From Thiocapsa rosea (GTDB lineage Bacteria > Pseudomonadota > Gammaproteobacteria > Chromatiales > Chromatiaceae): 64,000 bases of DNA. Where the stretch lies: the NCBI RefSeq assembly GCF_003634315.1, contig NZ_RBXL01000001.1, positions 2,143,501 to 2,207,500 of the forward strand. The letters run 5' to 3'. Both the position numbers and the translations under genes were made by a program. Under the pieces are notes generated by a model. The model saw nothing but the letters and a program-made list of their open reading frames with translations, was not told the origin of the DNA and made no database searches. Positions 37,076-46,037 of the stretch are shown here, one piece after another (position 1 is the stretch's first letter; each line of letters opens with the position of its first letter).

Positions 37076-37156
37076 CGTCGGCCTCGATTTGCCGAGGCCG
37101 ACGCCTGTTCTCTCCGTTTTGCGGGTCGAGCCGGAAGCGATTGCTTCCGGCTCGAC
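37076..37156. terminator. Tandem hairpins between petC and sspA
   Basis: Two perfect stem-loops: an 11-bp stem CGTCGGCCTCG/CGAGGCCGACG (37076-37103) and a 14-bp stem GTCGAGCCGGAAGC/GCTTCCGGCTCGAC (37125-37156), separated by a short T-containing stretch (GTTTTGC). They probably end or attenuate petABC transcription ahead of sspAB. Confidence 0.65.
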
Positions 37157-37274
37157 GCTTCCGATTCACTGTTCGACAGACGAGCGCAATGCTCAAGGCA
37201 GCTGACCCGGACGGTCGGCGATATCAGTTCCTCGGGCCCGACCGGGCTTTGTCCACATGCTGGAGAAGGGAAGA

Positions 37275-37910
37275 ATGGCTGTGGCTGCGAGTAGACGATC
37301 CGTGATGACGCTATTTTCCGATCCCACCTGTCCTTACTGCCATCGTGTTCGGATGGTGCTCGCCGAGAAGGGTATCGCAGTCGAGGTGGTTGACGTCGAC
37401 GCACACGACCTTCCGGCGGAGGTGATGGACTTCAACCCCTACGGGACCGTTCCGACGCTTGTCGATCGGGATCTGCGGCTCTACGAGTCGCGCATCATCA
37501 TGGAGTATCTCGACGAACGTTTCCCCCATCCCCCGCTGCTGCCCGTCGATCCCGTCTCGCGTGCGAGCGCCAGGCTGTTCATGTATCGCATCGATCGGGA
37601 TTGGTACACCCTGATGGGCCGTATTCGGCTCGGGAGTCCGACCGAGGCGGAACAGGCACGCAAGGAGCTACGCGAGAGCTTGGCCGTCACAGCGCCGGTC
37701 TTCGGTGCTCATACCTTCTTCATGAACGACGAGTTCTCTCTGGTCGACTGCTGCATCGCGCCGCTCCTGTGGCGACTGCCGGTCCTGGGTATCGAGCTGC
37801 CGCCCCAGGCCGAGGCGTTGCGGGTCTATATGCGACGCATCTTTGCCTGCGATGCCTTCCGTAAGAGCCTCACCGAGGCCGAGAAGGAGATGATCGCGGA
37901 CCTGTCCTGA
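37275..37910 (+). CDS. sspA: Stringent starvation protein A (GST-fold RNA polymerase-associated)
   Basis: 211 residues from the ATG at 37275, which has GGAGAAGGGAAG just upstream; ATG 37257 would add six. The glutaredoxin-like N-terminus FSDPTCPYCHRVRMVLAEKG and helical C-terminal half are those of SspA. The CxxC is present here (CPYC). SspA binds RNA polymerase and promotes stationary-phase and acid tolerance in E. coli. The petABC-sspAB order is common in gammaproteobacteria. Its stop shares one base with the next ATG. Confidence 0.95.
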   Translation: MAVAASRRSVMTLFSDPTCPYCHRVRMVLAEKGIAVEVVDVDAHDLPAEVMDFNPYGTVPTLVDRDLRLYESRIIMEYLDERFPHPPLLPVDPVSRASARLFMYRIDRDWYTLMGRIRLGSPTEAEQARKELRESLAVTAPVFGAHTFFMNDEFSLVDCCIAPLLWRLPVLGIELPPQAEALRVYMRRIFACDAFRKSLTEAEKEMIADLS

Positions 37911-38440
37911 TGGAGGGCCCGATGGAGAGCGAGACCGACACCATGACATCGACGAAGCCTTATCTGATCCGGGCGATCTACGAGTGGATCCTGGACAACG
38001 ATATGACGCCGCATTTGGTGGTGGATGTCCGTTATCCCGGGGTGCAGGCTCCGAAGGAGTTCGTCGAGGAGGAGCGTCTGGTGCTCAACCTGTCCCCGAG
38101 CGCGGTGCGCGCGCTGGTCCTGGGAAACGAGCAGATCGAGTTCAACGCGCGTTTCGGCGGCGTGGCTCGGGATGTTTACTTCCCCGTGGAAGCGGTGCTG
38201 GGCATCTTCACGCGCGAGAACGGCCAGGGGATGGTTTTCCCCGAGCTGGCCTATCCGCTTCCCGGCGAGCCCGAGGCCGAGCCGGACTCCACTGCACACG
38301 TCGAGCAGAAGCGAAGCAAGCCACGATCGGTCGGTTCGCCTCGGGGTATCCAGAGTCCCCAAGGCCCCCAAAATCCCAAAGCCCCTTCAGGTAAAGGAAA
38401 AGGGAAGGGCGGTGGTCCGACGCTGAAGGTCGTCAAGTAA
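37910..38440 (+). CDS. sspB: ClpXP protease specificity-enhancing factor SspB
   Basis: 176 residues from ATG 37910; starts at 37922 or 37943 would be shorter, and the conserved domain begins at the last one (TSTKPYLIRAIYEWILDN). The substrate-binding domain shows TPHLVVDVRYPGVQ, ARFGGVARDVYFPV and FTRENGQGMVF. SspB delivers ssrA-tagged proteins to ClpXP. The C-terminal tail ends TLKVVK, matching the ClpX-binding XB motif. The linker between is unusual: basic and rich in Pro, Gly, Gln and Lys rather than acidic. Confidence 0.95.
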   Translation: MEGPMESETDTMTSTKPYLIRAIYEWILDNDMTPHLVVDVRYPGVQAPKEFVEEERLVLNLSPSAVRALVLGNEQIEFNARFGGVARDVYFPVEAVLGIFTRENGQGMVFPELAYPLPGEPEAEPDSTAHVEQKRSKPRSVGSPRGIQSPQGPQNPKAPSGKGKGKGGGPTLKVVK

Positions 38441-38501
38441 GGTCCGAGCGAGGCCGAGCCATTCCAACAAATGATGCATCCCGCACTGGACGGGGTTTAA
38501 C

Positions 38502-38722
<221 letters not shown>

Positions 38723-38725
<3 letters not shown>

Positions 38726-39037
38726 GGCGTCCTGCGCCTGCGTCGGTAACCCGAAGCTCAGATCCTCGAGGGTCATTCCCCGCATCACCAGATAACCGCT
38801 GCGGCGTCCGACGCCTTCTTCGCTGAAATCGAAACGATAGACGCGGCGCATCCTCAAGCCTTCCGAACGCCAGGCCAGGCCAAGTCGTCGCATGGCGACC
38901 GTTTGATCCAGAAACTGCAGATCCCGTTGACGGCAGGCGGTCTTGCAGATCTCGGTCGCGATCTCCCGCGCGCGCATGGTGTCGAGCCAGAACCAGCCGA
39001 GCAAGAGCAGAAAAAAGACGGCGAGCAGATTGCTCAT
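38723..39037 (-). CDS. DUF3301 family small membrane protein
   Basis: 104 residues: a membrane-anchoring N-terminus (MSNLLAVFFLLLLGWFW), then a conserved soluble part with REIATEICKTACRQRDLQFLDQTVAM and RVYRFDFSEEGVGRRSGYLVMRG. Family found in gammaproteobacteria; function unknown. GAGGAG nine bases upstream supports the start. Its last codon and stop lie within a family C repeat, so the C-terminus may have been altered by the repeat. Divergent from a lipoprotein gene. Confidence 0.87.
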
Positions 39038-39134
39038 TCAAACAGCTCCTCAAGTGTAACGGGCGCAATGCGGCGAAAACTCACGTGTGCTCGGTATATA
39101 ATATCGGCCCTTCGACAACAACGGAGTGACCGAG

Positions 39135-39557
39135 ATGAAGAGACGTATTTTGTCGGCCCTTATCGTGTCATGTACCGCGCTGGGTCTTGCCGCTTGCGGC
39201 CAGGACCAAGCTCCGGTCGAGGAGGCCGCCGCGCCGCCCGCGGAAGAGGCGAGAGTGCTCGACCAAGCGGTCGATGCGGCGAAGGATGCCTCGGATCGTG
39301 CCGGTGAGGTTGCGGCCGAAACCAAGGATGCGGCCTCGGAAGCTGCGGATGCGGCGATGGAGCGGGCCGAGGCGGTGCGTGACCAAGCCGAGCAGGAAGC
39401 CAAGGCAATGATCGAGCAGGTCAAGAGCTTCCTGGCGGAGGATAAGGAGGAGATGGCGCGCGAGTCGATGGACAAGCTGTCTGCCATGAAGGAGTCAGTC
39501 TCCGACGCCGTGCGTGCCGAGATCGAGCGTCTGGAGGCCATGTTCTCCGACGCCTAA
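39135..39557 (+). CDS. Ala/Glu-rich lipoprotein, helical
   Basis: 140 residues from the ATG at 39135 (MKRRILSALIVSCTALG). Lipobox GLAAC puts the lipidated Cys at residue 21. The mature part is almost entirely Ala, Glu, Asp, Lys and Arg with heptad-like spacing (AVDAAKDASDRAGEVAAETKD), predicting long amphipathic helices similar to LEA-like or apolipoprotein-like stress proteins. No catalytic motif. A strong GC hairpin follows the stop. Confidence 0.8.
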   Translation: MKRRILSALIVSCTALGLAACGQDQAPVEEAAAPPAEEARVLDQAVDAAKDASDRAGEVAAETKDAASEAADAAMERAEAVRDQAEQEAKAMIEQVKSFLAEDKEEMARESMDKLSAMKESVSDAVRAEIERLEAMFSDA

Positions 39558-39582
39558 GGAACCGACGCGTCGCCCCGTCCGG

Positions 39583-39607
39583 GCCCGCCCTCCCGCGCAG
39601 GGCGGGC
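39583..39607 (+). terminator. GC-rich hairpin after the lipoprotein gene
   Basis: A 9-bp perfect stem GCCCGCCCT/AGGGCGGGC with a 7-nt loop begins 25 bp after the stop codon. No T-run follows, so it may be Rho-assisted or only an RNA-stability element. Confidence 0.5.
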
Positions 39608-39743
39608 GGTGTCCCGGGCTCTCGTTGTCGCGGGTACGCCGCATCGGTCGGCCGCCGCGTCCCGCGCGGATCGTTTTATTCACCGTCACTCGAGGCTCGG
39701 CGATCGCTGCACCGTCGCGAGGCGATGTCGGTTGGGATCGCTT

Positions 39744-40070
39744 ATGGCTTGGCTCTATCTCGTCGTCGCCGGTATCTTCGAGTGGGGTTGGCCCGTCGGC
39801 CTGAAGCTCGGGATGACGGACGCCGGCCTGCGCTGGGGCTGGATCGGATTCGCCGTCTTCTGCATGGTGGCGAGCGGCGCCTGCTTGCTCGTCGCGCAGA
39901 AGAGTATTCCCATGGGCACGGCCTACGCGGTTTGGACGGGTATCGGCGCCGTCGGGGCCTTTGCCATCGGAATCGTCCTCTTCGCCGAGCCGGCCACCCT
40001 GCTGCGCTTTCTCTTCGTAGGCATGATCGTGCTCGGCATCGTCGGGTTGAAGCTGGTCTCCGGGCCTTAA
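39744..40070 (+). CDS. SMR-family guanidinium exporter (Gdx/SugE type)
   Basis: 108 residues, four membrane helices. The N-terminus MAWLYLVVAGIFEWGWPVGLK carries the essential Glu13 and the W-rich motif of the SugE/Gdx subgroup, distinct from EmrE-type drug exporters. GTAYAVWTGIGAVGAF is the SMR signature. Gdx proteins exchange guanidinium for two protons. No ykkC-type guanidine riboswitch was recognisable in the 186 bp upstream. The stop TAA is the start of a family B repeat (40068-40153). Confidence 0.92.
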   Translation: MAWLYLVVAGIFEWGWPVGLKLGMTDAGLRWGWIGFAVFCMVASGACLLVAQKSIPMGTAYAVWTGIGAVGAFAIGIVLFAEPATLLRFLFVGMIVLGIVGLKLVSGP

Positions 40071-40153
40071 ACCGCGCTCAGCGCGGTATGCGATGTCTTT
40101 AGGATGGGATCGGCCCCGGCAGACTTGACGACCATTGGAGCCGGTGCAGTTTA
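40068..40153. repeat. Dispersed palindromic repeat, family B copy 2
   Basis: 86 bp, reversed relative to 7140-7224: it contains GCGGTATGCGATGTC, GGATGGGATCGGCC and GACGACCATTGGAG. Left end TAAACCGCG; the right end is diverged (GCAGTTTA). It supplies the stop codon of the Gdx gene and fills the gap to the convergent permease gene. Confidence 0.85.
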
Positions 40154-40182
40154 AGACATTCCGCGAATCCGGCGCCGCTCCA

Positions 40183-41253
40183 TCATCGCTCGAGAGGTCC
40201 GGTCGGGCGGTCTCGATGCGGCTCTCTGATCTCCGGCCCCAGCATGACGGCGATCGGACGTGTCTGCGGGTTGGCGTCCAGCGCGATCTTCAGCGACATG
40301 GTGAGAGGCACGGACAGAAACATGCCGACCGGTCCCAGAACCCATCCCCAGAACACCAACGAGACAAAGACCACCAAGGTGGAGAGGCCGAGTCCGTAGC
40401 CCATGATTTTCGGCTCGAGGATGCTTCCGACCAGGGTGTTCACCACAATATAGCCGAGGGCAACGAGGACGGCGCTCTGCAGGTCGATCTGGACGAGCGC
40501 GAGCAGGACCGCCGGAATCGCGGCCAGGATGGAGCCGATCGTGGGGACGAAGTTCAACAAAAAGGCGATTAAGGCCCAAAGCACGGCATAGTCCACCCCG
40601 AGGATCGTCAGCCACGCCCAGATCACGACGCCGGTCCCCGCGCTGGTTAAGGTCTTGATCCCCATATAGCGGTTGATGCTGTCGAGGACGATATGCATCC
40701 GTTGCGTGGAGGTTTCGGGCGAGACGAGCGCGGCCCGCAGCTTGGCCGGCAGCCCGGCGGCCTCGAGCAGGATGAAGACCACGGTGAGCAGGATGAGAAA
40801 GGCGTTCGCGAGCACGCCGCTGAGTCCGGATACCAGGTCTCCCGCCAGCCCCAAGACGCGCGCGGGATCGATATAGGTTTGCAGGGCCTCGCGCGAGGTA
40901 TGCAGGCCGACGCCGTCGAGCCATCGCGCGAGGTCGTCCACGAGGAGCTTGAGGCGTTCCTGGTACTCCGGGAGGCTCTCCTGGAAGCCGTCGAGCGATC
41001 CCGCGACCAGGATGGCGAGAACGCTGCCGAGACCGCTGATCGCCAGGACCACCAGCAGCATCGCGGCCCAGTTGGGCGCACCGCGACGGCGCAGTTCGCG
41101 CAGCGGTGGTGTTGCGATGACGGCGATGAAGACCGCGAGCAGAAATGGCGTGATCAGGGATGATGCCGCCCGCATGCCCGCAACAACGACGATGAAGGCC
41201 GCTGCGGCAACCAGGAAGCGCGTGGCGGGTCCGAGGCCGGGATTGGAGACCAT
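40183..41253 (-). CDS. AI-2E family transporter (TqsA/PerM-like permease)
   Basis: 356 residues from the ATG at 41253. Eight or so membrane helices with the family layout: two N-terminal spans, a large amphipathic cytoplasmic/periplasmic region (about 90-160), then GIKTLTSAGTGVVIWAWL, NFVPTIGSILAAIPAV and the conserved EPKIMGYGLGLSTLVVFVSL. Members include AI-2 exporter TqsA and sodium/proton antiporters, so substrate is open. A lipoprotein gene 8 bp upstream on the same strand probably shares its transcript. Confidence 0.92.
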   Translation of the reverse strand: MVSNPGLGPATRFLVAAAAFIVVVAGMRAASSLITPFLLAVFIAVIATPPLRELRRRGAPNWAAMLLVVLAISGLGSVLAILVAGSLDGFQESLPEYQERLKLLVDDLARWLDGVGLHTSREALQTYIDPARVLGLAGDLVSGLSGVLANAFLILLTVVFILLEAAGLPAKLRAALVSPETSTQRMHIVLDSINRYMGIKTLTSAGTGVVIWAWLTILGVDYAVLWALIAFLLNFVPTIGSILAAIPAVLLALVQIDLQSAVLVALGYIVVNTLVGSILEPKIMGYGLGLSTLVVFVSLVFWGWVLGPVGMFLSVPLTMSLKIALDANPQTRPIAVMLGPEIREPHRDRPTGPLER

Positions 41254-41261
41254 GAGCCGCG

Positions 41262-41750
41262 CTAGCGGGTCGCTCGGCGCGTTCCGGCCGGTTCGAACCG
41301 GGGTAGACCCGATTGCAGCCACCAGGTGTTGGTCACTGCGTCCCACCGCCAGACCTGTCGGTCGGTCAGCTGCTTGACGACCTGGGCGTCCTCGAATAAA
41401 TAGTCGATGACGACGACCTGATTGGCGCTCTCGTCGGCTTGGATGACCGGCGGCTGGGTGACGTCGTAGCCGGTCACGCGCAGCTCGTCGAAGATCTCCG
41501 GGAGCGCCTCGGTTTTGCGTTGATCCGGATGCAGGAAACCGAGCGCCGTCTCGTAATAGCCCCAGCGCAGGGCGGACTGATAGCCGCTGGTGGCGGCCTG
41601 GAGTGCGACGGCCCGACGGTCCTTCTCCACAACCGCGCAGCCGGCGCCCGAGAGGCTGGTCAGGAGCAGGGCAAACATCGGCACGACGCTCCAGCGCGTG
41701 ATGTGCCCGGGCGCTTGCGGCCGGTGCCGTGAACCTTTCGGTGGAGCCAT
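41262..41750 (-). CDS. Hypothetical lipoprotein
   Basis: About 162 residues from the ATG at 41750 (GAGGG five bases upstream); longer starts up to 41858 and a shorter one at the hydrophobic core are possible. The signal segment VVPMFALLLTSLSGAGC gives a type II lipobox (SGAGC). The mature region has RWGYYETALGFLHPDQR, LRVTGYDVTQPP and QVWRWDAVTNTWWLQSGLP, similar to uncharacterised gammaproteobacterial lipoproteins. Function unknown. It ends 8 bp before the AI-2E permease start. Confidence 0.75.
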   Translation of the reverse strand: MAPPKGSRHRPQAPGHITRWSVVPMFALLLTSLSGAGCAVVEKDRRAVALQAATSGYQSALRWGYYETALGFLHPDQRKTEALPEIFDELRVTGYDVTQPPVIQADESANQVVVIDYLFEDAQVVKQLTDRQVWRWDAVTNTWWLQSGLPRFEPAGTRRATR

Positions 41751-41899
41751 CGTGCCCTCGAAGTTCGATCTCATGTGCGTGTGCATCATCCCGGGATGAT
41801 AAGCCAAGCCCCGGGGCGCGACCAACGTCGGGGCACGCCTCGCGATCTGCGGTATCATTCCTGGCCGAATGTTCTACCCCTAGCCGGTCCTCAATAGCG

Positions 41900-43105
41900 A
41901 TGCCTGAATCCATCGAGCCGAAACGCGAGATCGTCGTTGCCGATGTGCGGCTCACGCTTCTCGGAACCGCCCACGTCTCGCGCGCCAGCGAGGAAGAGGT
42001 CCGCGCCCTGCTGCAGAGCGGTGTGTACGACGCGGTGGCCGTGGAGCTGTGTCCCAGTCGCTTCGGTGCCTTGATGGATCCCAAGTCGCTGTCGGAGATG
42101 GACCTCTTTTCGGTCATCCGCCAGCGGCGCGTCTACATGGTGGTTGCCAATCTCGCCTTGTCGGCCTATCAGCAACGTCTGGCGGATCAGTTCGGCATCG
42201 AGCCCGGTGCCGAGCAGCGCACGGCGGTGCGCGTCGCTAAAGAGTTGGGTCTGCCGGTCCTGCTGATCGATCGGGAGATCGGCGTCACCCTGAAACGCAT
42301 CTCGGCCAATCTCAGCTGGTGGAAACGCTACACCCTCTTCACGGGGCTCTTGGCCGCCATGCTGACCTCGGAGAAGGTCAGCGAGGAGGAGATCGAGCGG
42401 CTCAAGGAGGGTGACGTCCTGGAGACGACATTTGCCGAGTTTGCCCATGATCGGCGGGATCTGTTCGTCCCCCTGATCGAGGAGCGCGACCGTTACATGG
42501 CCGCAAAGCTGCGCAGCGAGCCTGCGCGGGCGGGCGTGAAGCGTGTCTTGGCCGTCGTGGGTGCCGGGCACCTGAAGGGTATCGCCGAGGCGTTGGAGAA
42601 GGAGGCCGCCGCCCCCTCCGCGATCACGCGGGCGCTCGAGGAGGTCCCCCCGCCGAGCCGTTGGCCGCGCATCCTGTCGTGGGGTCTGGTCGTGTTGATC
42701 TTGAGCGGCTTTGCCTTCGGCTTTTCACAGAGCACCAGCTTGGGGTGGGGACTGGTCGCGGCCTGGGTCGTCATCAACGGGGGTCTTTCCGCCTTGGGTG
42801 CCTTGCTGGCCGGCGGACACCCCTTGACAGTGGTGGCTGCGTTTCTCGCTGCGCCGCTGACATCGCTGAACCCGACCATCGGTGCCGGGATGGTGACGGG
42901 TGCAGTCGAGCTTTCGATGCGCAAGCCCAGGGTATCGGATTTCGGCCGGCTGCGTCTCGATGTCGCGACCTTGCGCGGCTGGTGGCACAACCGTGTCGCC
43001 CGCGTCTTTCTGGTGTTTCTCTTCAGTACCCTCGGCTCCGGGATCGGCACCTACGTCGCCGGCTTTCATATCGTGGATCAGTTGTTTCGCGTCGGCGTCC
43101 CCTGA
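41900..43105 (+). CDS. TraB family protein (PrgY/TraB-type, membrane)
   Basis: 401 residues. The N-terminal TraB domain (about 10-230) has the GTAHVS motif, AVELCPSRFGALMD and AVVGAGHLKGIAEAL. Four hydrophobic segments make up the C-terminal third (about 255-395). TraB/PrgY proteins of enterococci limit self-pheromone activity, and the wider Tiki/TraB clan is thought to be metalloprotease-like; the conserved N-terminal GxxH and Glu and the VGAGH fit this. Bacterial chromosomal members have no defined substrate. Start ATG at 41900. Confidence 0.88.
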   Translation: MPESIEPKREIVVADVRLTLLGTAHVSRASEEEVRALLQSGVYDAVAVELCPSRFGALMDPKSLSEMDLFSVIRQRRVYMVVANLALSAYQQRLADQFGIEPGAEQRTAVRVAKELGLPVLLIDREIGVTLKRISANLSWWKRYTLFTGLLAAMLTSEKVSEEEIERLKEGDVLETTFAEFAHDRRDLFVPLIEERDRYMAAKLRSEPARAGVKRVLAVVGAGHLKGIAEALEKEAAAPSAITRALEEVPPPSRWPRILSWGLVVLILSGFAFGFSQSTSLGWGLVAAWVVINGGLSALGALLAGGHPLTVVAAFLAAPLTSLNPTIGAGMVTGAVELSMRKPRVSDFGRLRLDVATLRGWWHNRVARVFLVFLFSTLGSGIGTYVAGFHIVDQLFRVGVP

Positions 43106-43143
43106 CGTCTCGCCTGCCGATCACGCAGGCGCGCCGGCTGAAA

Positions 43144-43737
43144 TCAGGGGTCGGTCCGGTCGAGGCCGTCAAGGTGGGCTCGGATCGTCTCGATCGCCTC
43201 GTCGAGATGCTGAAACGCATGATCTCCGCCCTCCCAGATCATAAGACGGCCGCACGCGGCATAGATGCGCTCGGCGATGCGCGAATCGATGACCTCGTCG
43301 CCGCGCTCCAGGAACAGGGTGCTCGGCGTGCCGTCGCAGGGATCAGCGACGCCGTAGGGTCGGGTGCTCTCGATCAGGTCTTCGCTGACTCGATACTGCT
43401 CGCCCTCCGCCGTGGTCATGGTCTCGCCGATGTGTTCTCGGAAAAGATTCCAGGGCGTGAGTGCCGGATTGATCATGTACAGATGCGAGAACCGAAACCG
43501 GCGGGCCAGGTATTGGCCGTAGAAGCCGCCCATAGAGCTCCCGACCACGGTGGGCTCGATGCACTCGTGCTGCTCGCGAAACGTGGCGAAAAAGTCCGAT
43601 AAAACGGCGACGGCATCCGCCGGGCGGTGCGCCGGGTAGTCGAGGGCGACGACCGGATGCGGGGCCAAGCGCTCGCGAAGGCGATTGGCCTTGAAGGATC
43701 GGCTCGAGCTGTTGAGTCCGTGGATATAAACGAGCAT
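43144..43737 (-). CDS. YqiA-like esterase (UPF0227, alpha/beta hydrolase)
   Basis: 197 residues from the ATG at 43737. Alpha/beta hydrolase with oxyanion region YIHGLNSSSRSFKA, nucleophile elbow GSSMGG, acid GDEVID and His in GGDHAF. Length and motif order match E. coli YqiA, an esterase of unknown physiological substrate. No good ribosome site precedes the ATG; an upstream in-frame extension exists but lies outside the fold. Its start is 36 bp past the 3' end of the next minus-strand gene, so the two are likely co-transcribed. Confidence 0.9.
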   Translation of the reverse strand: MLVYIHGLNSSSRSFKANRLRERLAPHPVVALDYPAHRPADAVAVLSDFFATFREQHECIEPTVVGSSMGGFYGQYLARRFRFSHLYMINPALTPWNLFREHIGETMTTAEGEQYRVSEDLIESTRPYGVADPCDGTPSTLFLERGDEVIDSRIAERIYAACGRLMIWEGGDHAFQHLDEAIETIRAHLDGLDRTDP

Positions 43738-43772
43738 GTTGTCGGTGTCTTCGCAGCGCCGCGTGAACGGCG

Positions 43773-44765
43773 TCAGGGCGCTCGCTCTTGAGCCTCGAGC
43801 CGCTCTTCTTGGCATGAGGCGGGCAGGAGGCGACTGGTCTCGGCGTCGGTCAGGCCCGCGGGAGGACCGAAAAACGTCACGCGAAACACAAGGCAGCGAT
43901 CGATAAACTCGCGCGTGCTTTTGGGCATCGGCACCCGTGCGCGTACGATGGAACCGATGAGCTCGGTTCCGTCACGCAAGAGTGCGACAGCGTCCATCGC
44001 CTCGCGCGTGGCTGTGGCGCTCGCGTCGCAGGGCAGCACCGGGGCCATTCGGCCGAGTCGATCCATCGCGACCGCGAAGGTCGGCCAGACATCGAAAATC
44101 GCCGGGTCGGTGCGCAGGATCTCGCACTTGCGTTTGGCTGCGTCGGCCAACGCGTCGATCTTCGGATCGATATCGGTCATCTGGCGACTGCCCGCAAAGG
44201 TGTCCTTCAGGACTGTTGCGATGCGATCGATGTCGCGCATGGTCATGGCGATCTTCAGGTAACGGCTGTCGTAGAAGTCCTCGATCGTCATGGAAAACGC
44301 CTTGAACGGCTCGCCCCAGAGCTCGTCGATCCCCTCGTCTCCGCTGCGATGCCGAACCAGCTTTCCGAGTTCCAATGCTTGTAGCAGGCAATCTCCGCAC
44401 TCACGCATCAGGCTGTTGTCGGCGCCGATCTCCACCCCGGCGGCTTGCAGATCGACGAGACAGGTGAAAATATCCGCGGCACGGTTGAAGAGCGCACCGG
44501 CCAGCATGGCCCCGTTGACCCGCTTGCGCTCCGGATCGGTTTCCGAGGTATAGGCCAGGCGTGCCTCGTCGAGCCGCGAACCCGGGATGTTGATGCCGTG
44601 CTCGACATGATTGAACAGGCGTCGGGTGAGCGCTTGGATCAGGCGACGTTTGGTCTCGAGCGTATCGCCGGGCGGCTTATAGGACTTGATCCAGTAGCCG
44701 TCGTAAAACACGCGCTCCTCGTCGAGGATGATGCGTCGCCTGCCGTTCTCGGGTTGTGTGGGCAT
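43773..44765 (-). CDS. Conserved hypothetical protein (330 aa)
   Basis: I do not recognise a family. The protein is soluble, without signal or membrane segments, mostly helical, and contains a Cys pair (RECGDCLLQALELG). N-terminal block EERVFYDGYWIKSYKPPGD and central block GINIPGSRLDEARLAYTSE look like conserved family sequence. The frame is well supported by codon usage and by lack of competing frames. The start MPTQPENGRRR at 44765 is divergent from a membrane protein gene; yqiA follows 35 bp downstream. Confidence 0.75.
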   Translation of the reverse strand: MPTQPENGRRRIILDEERVFYDGYWIKSYKPPGDTLETKRRLIQALTRRLFNHVEHGINIPGSRLDEARLAYTSETDPERKRVNGAMLAGALFNRAADIFTCLVDLQAAGVEIGADNSLMRECGDCLLQALELGKLVRHRSGDEGIDELWGEPFKAFSMTIEDFYDSRYLKIAMTMRDIDRIATVLKDTFAGSRQMTDIDPKIDALADAAKRKCEILRTDPAIFDVWPTFAVAMDRLGRMAPVLPCDASATATREAMDAVALLRDGTELIGSIVRARVPMPKSTREFIDRCLVFRVTFFGPPAGLTDAETSRLLPASCQEERLEAQERAP

Positions 44766-45054
44766 GCCTGGGTCGGGATCCTGGGCGGGTGAGTGGAGTC
44801 ATACCGGTTTTCCGCGGGGCGTGCAATCGTGATCCTCGATCCGGCGTTTTCGGGCCGCGATCGCTGGCCCTTGTCGTTTCGGCGTTTCGGCAGCCTCCCT
44901 ATGACCTCGAGCAGCGCTGGACTATAGTGGCGTTCTTGGCCGCACACGCAATGGCCGTCATGGATCCCGGTGTCGTCCGGCAGGTCGCCCCGCATGATGG
45001 ACCCCGCGTGATTTTAAGAAGAATACCGAGCCGGTTTACCGAGGGGACATCCGC

Positions 45055-45819
45055 GTGAAGGACACGATTGCATCCATGATTACGACACTCTTTGTATGGG
45101 GTCTCGCGGGGGCGCTGTTCGGAGCATTGTTCGGCGGTCTGTACCAGGTCCTCTCTGTTCTCGGCCTCGCGGGTTGGCAGCCTTTGGTGATCGCGGCGGC
45201 AGCAGCGGCCATGACGACATCGGCTTTTTACAGCGCCATGCCTGTCGCACTCATGGGTGCCATGGCGGGTATCTTGGCGTCCATCGGGTATTTGATCGTC
45301 AGCGGACAGAGTGTCGAACTCCTTTGGATCGCCGGGACGGCGGGTGCGGGCGGGATCCTTGCGGGCCTGTTCTATGCCTGGATGATCACCGGCGGAGGCC
45401 GGCCGCTCGCCGAGACGCTGACGGGACTGATTGCCGGTATTTTGGCCGGCGGTATCATGGCGTTCGTATTCGCTTCGCTCGGCATCCGGTTCAGCATGTT
45501 CGTCCTGTCGGCAGGCGTCGTGGCCTTGGTCGGGACCTTCTTCCAGGTCTCCGAGCGCTGGCTGGTCGCGCGCAGCGCCCGCTGGTTTCCGTCGGTCTTG
45601 TCGGCGCCCGTGGTCGCCGGACTCATCGCGGCCGTGGTCGGGGCCAGCGTTTGGATCGTCGGCGGTACGACCTCGACGATGTTGAGCAGCAATGCGCAGG
45701 ATTCAGCAAATCAGATCCTCGGCGCTGTCCCGTCCGGGTTCCTCGGCGGAATGCTCGGAGGTGCCGTGACGGGCGTGATGTTGCAGATCCTCGGTTTTCG
45801 GCCCGAGCAGCCGCACTGA
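45055..45819 (+). CDS. Integral membrane protein, unknown function
   Basis: 254 residues from a GTG at 45055 with GAGGGGAC upstream. About seven hydrophobic segments rich in Gly/Ala (GLAGALFGALFGG, GTAGAGGILAGLFYAW, GLIAGILAGGIMAFVF), with a short charged cytoplasmic stretch (VSERWLVARSARW). No motif ties it to a transporter family. Monocistronic; a family B repeat follows 20 bp after the stop. Confidence 0.75.
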   Translation: MKDTIASMITTLFVWGLAGALFGALFGGLYQVLSVLGLAGWQPLVIAAAAAAMTTSAFYSAMPVALMGAMAGILASIGYLIVSGQSVELLWIAGTAGAGGILAGLFYAWMITGGGRPLAETLTGLIAGILAGGIMAFVFASLGIRFSMFVLSAGVVALVGTFFQVSERWLVARSARWFPSVLSAPVVAGLIAAVVGASVWIVGGTTSTMLSSNAQDSANQILGAVPSGFLGGMLGGAVTGVMLQILGFRPEQPH

Positions 45820-45838
45820 GTTGCGTTGCGGTGGCGAC

Positions 45839-45923
45839 TAAACCGCGCCGGCTCCAGCGGTCGTCGAGTCTGCCGAGACCGATCCCACCCAAAAATATCG
45901 CATACTGCGCTGGTCGCGGTTTA
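45839..45923. repeat. Dispersed palindromic repeat, family B copy 3
   Basis: 85 bp, same orientation as 7140-7224: TAAACCGCG start, GGCTCCAGCGGTCGTC, GATCCCACCCAAAAAT, GTCGCGGTTTA end. It lies 20 bp beyond the stop of the membrane protein gene. Confidence 0.88.
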
Positions 45924-46037
45924 GGTCGATCGGAAAGGTTTAAATCCATATGTTTTTTGTGATAATGCGCATGCAGCCTCATGCAGGAACGGGTTGTGTG
46001 GTTTTAACTTTCCATCAATGATGCTGGAGGAGACCAG

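Noticed and set aside
39558..39743. Possible guanidine (ykkC-type) riboswitch before the Gdx/SugE gene
   Set aside because: Only a GC-rich terminator-like hairpin was found; paired ACGR loops or the other conserved ykkC elements could not be identified.
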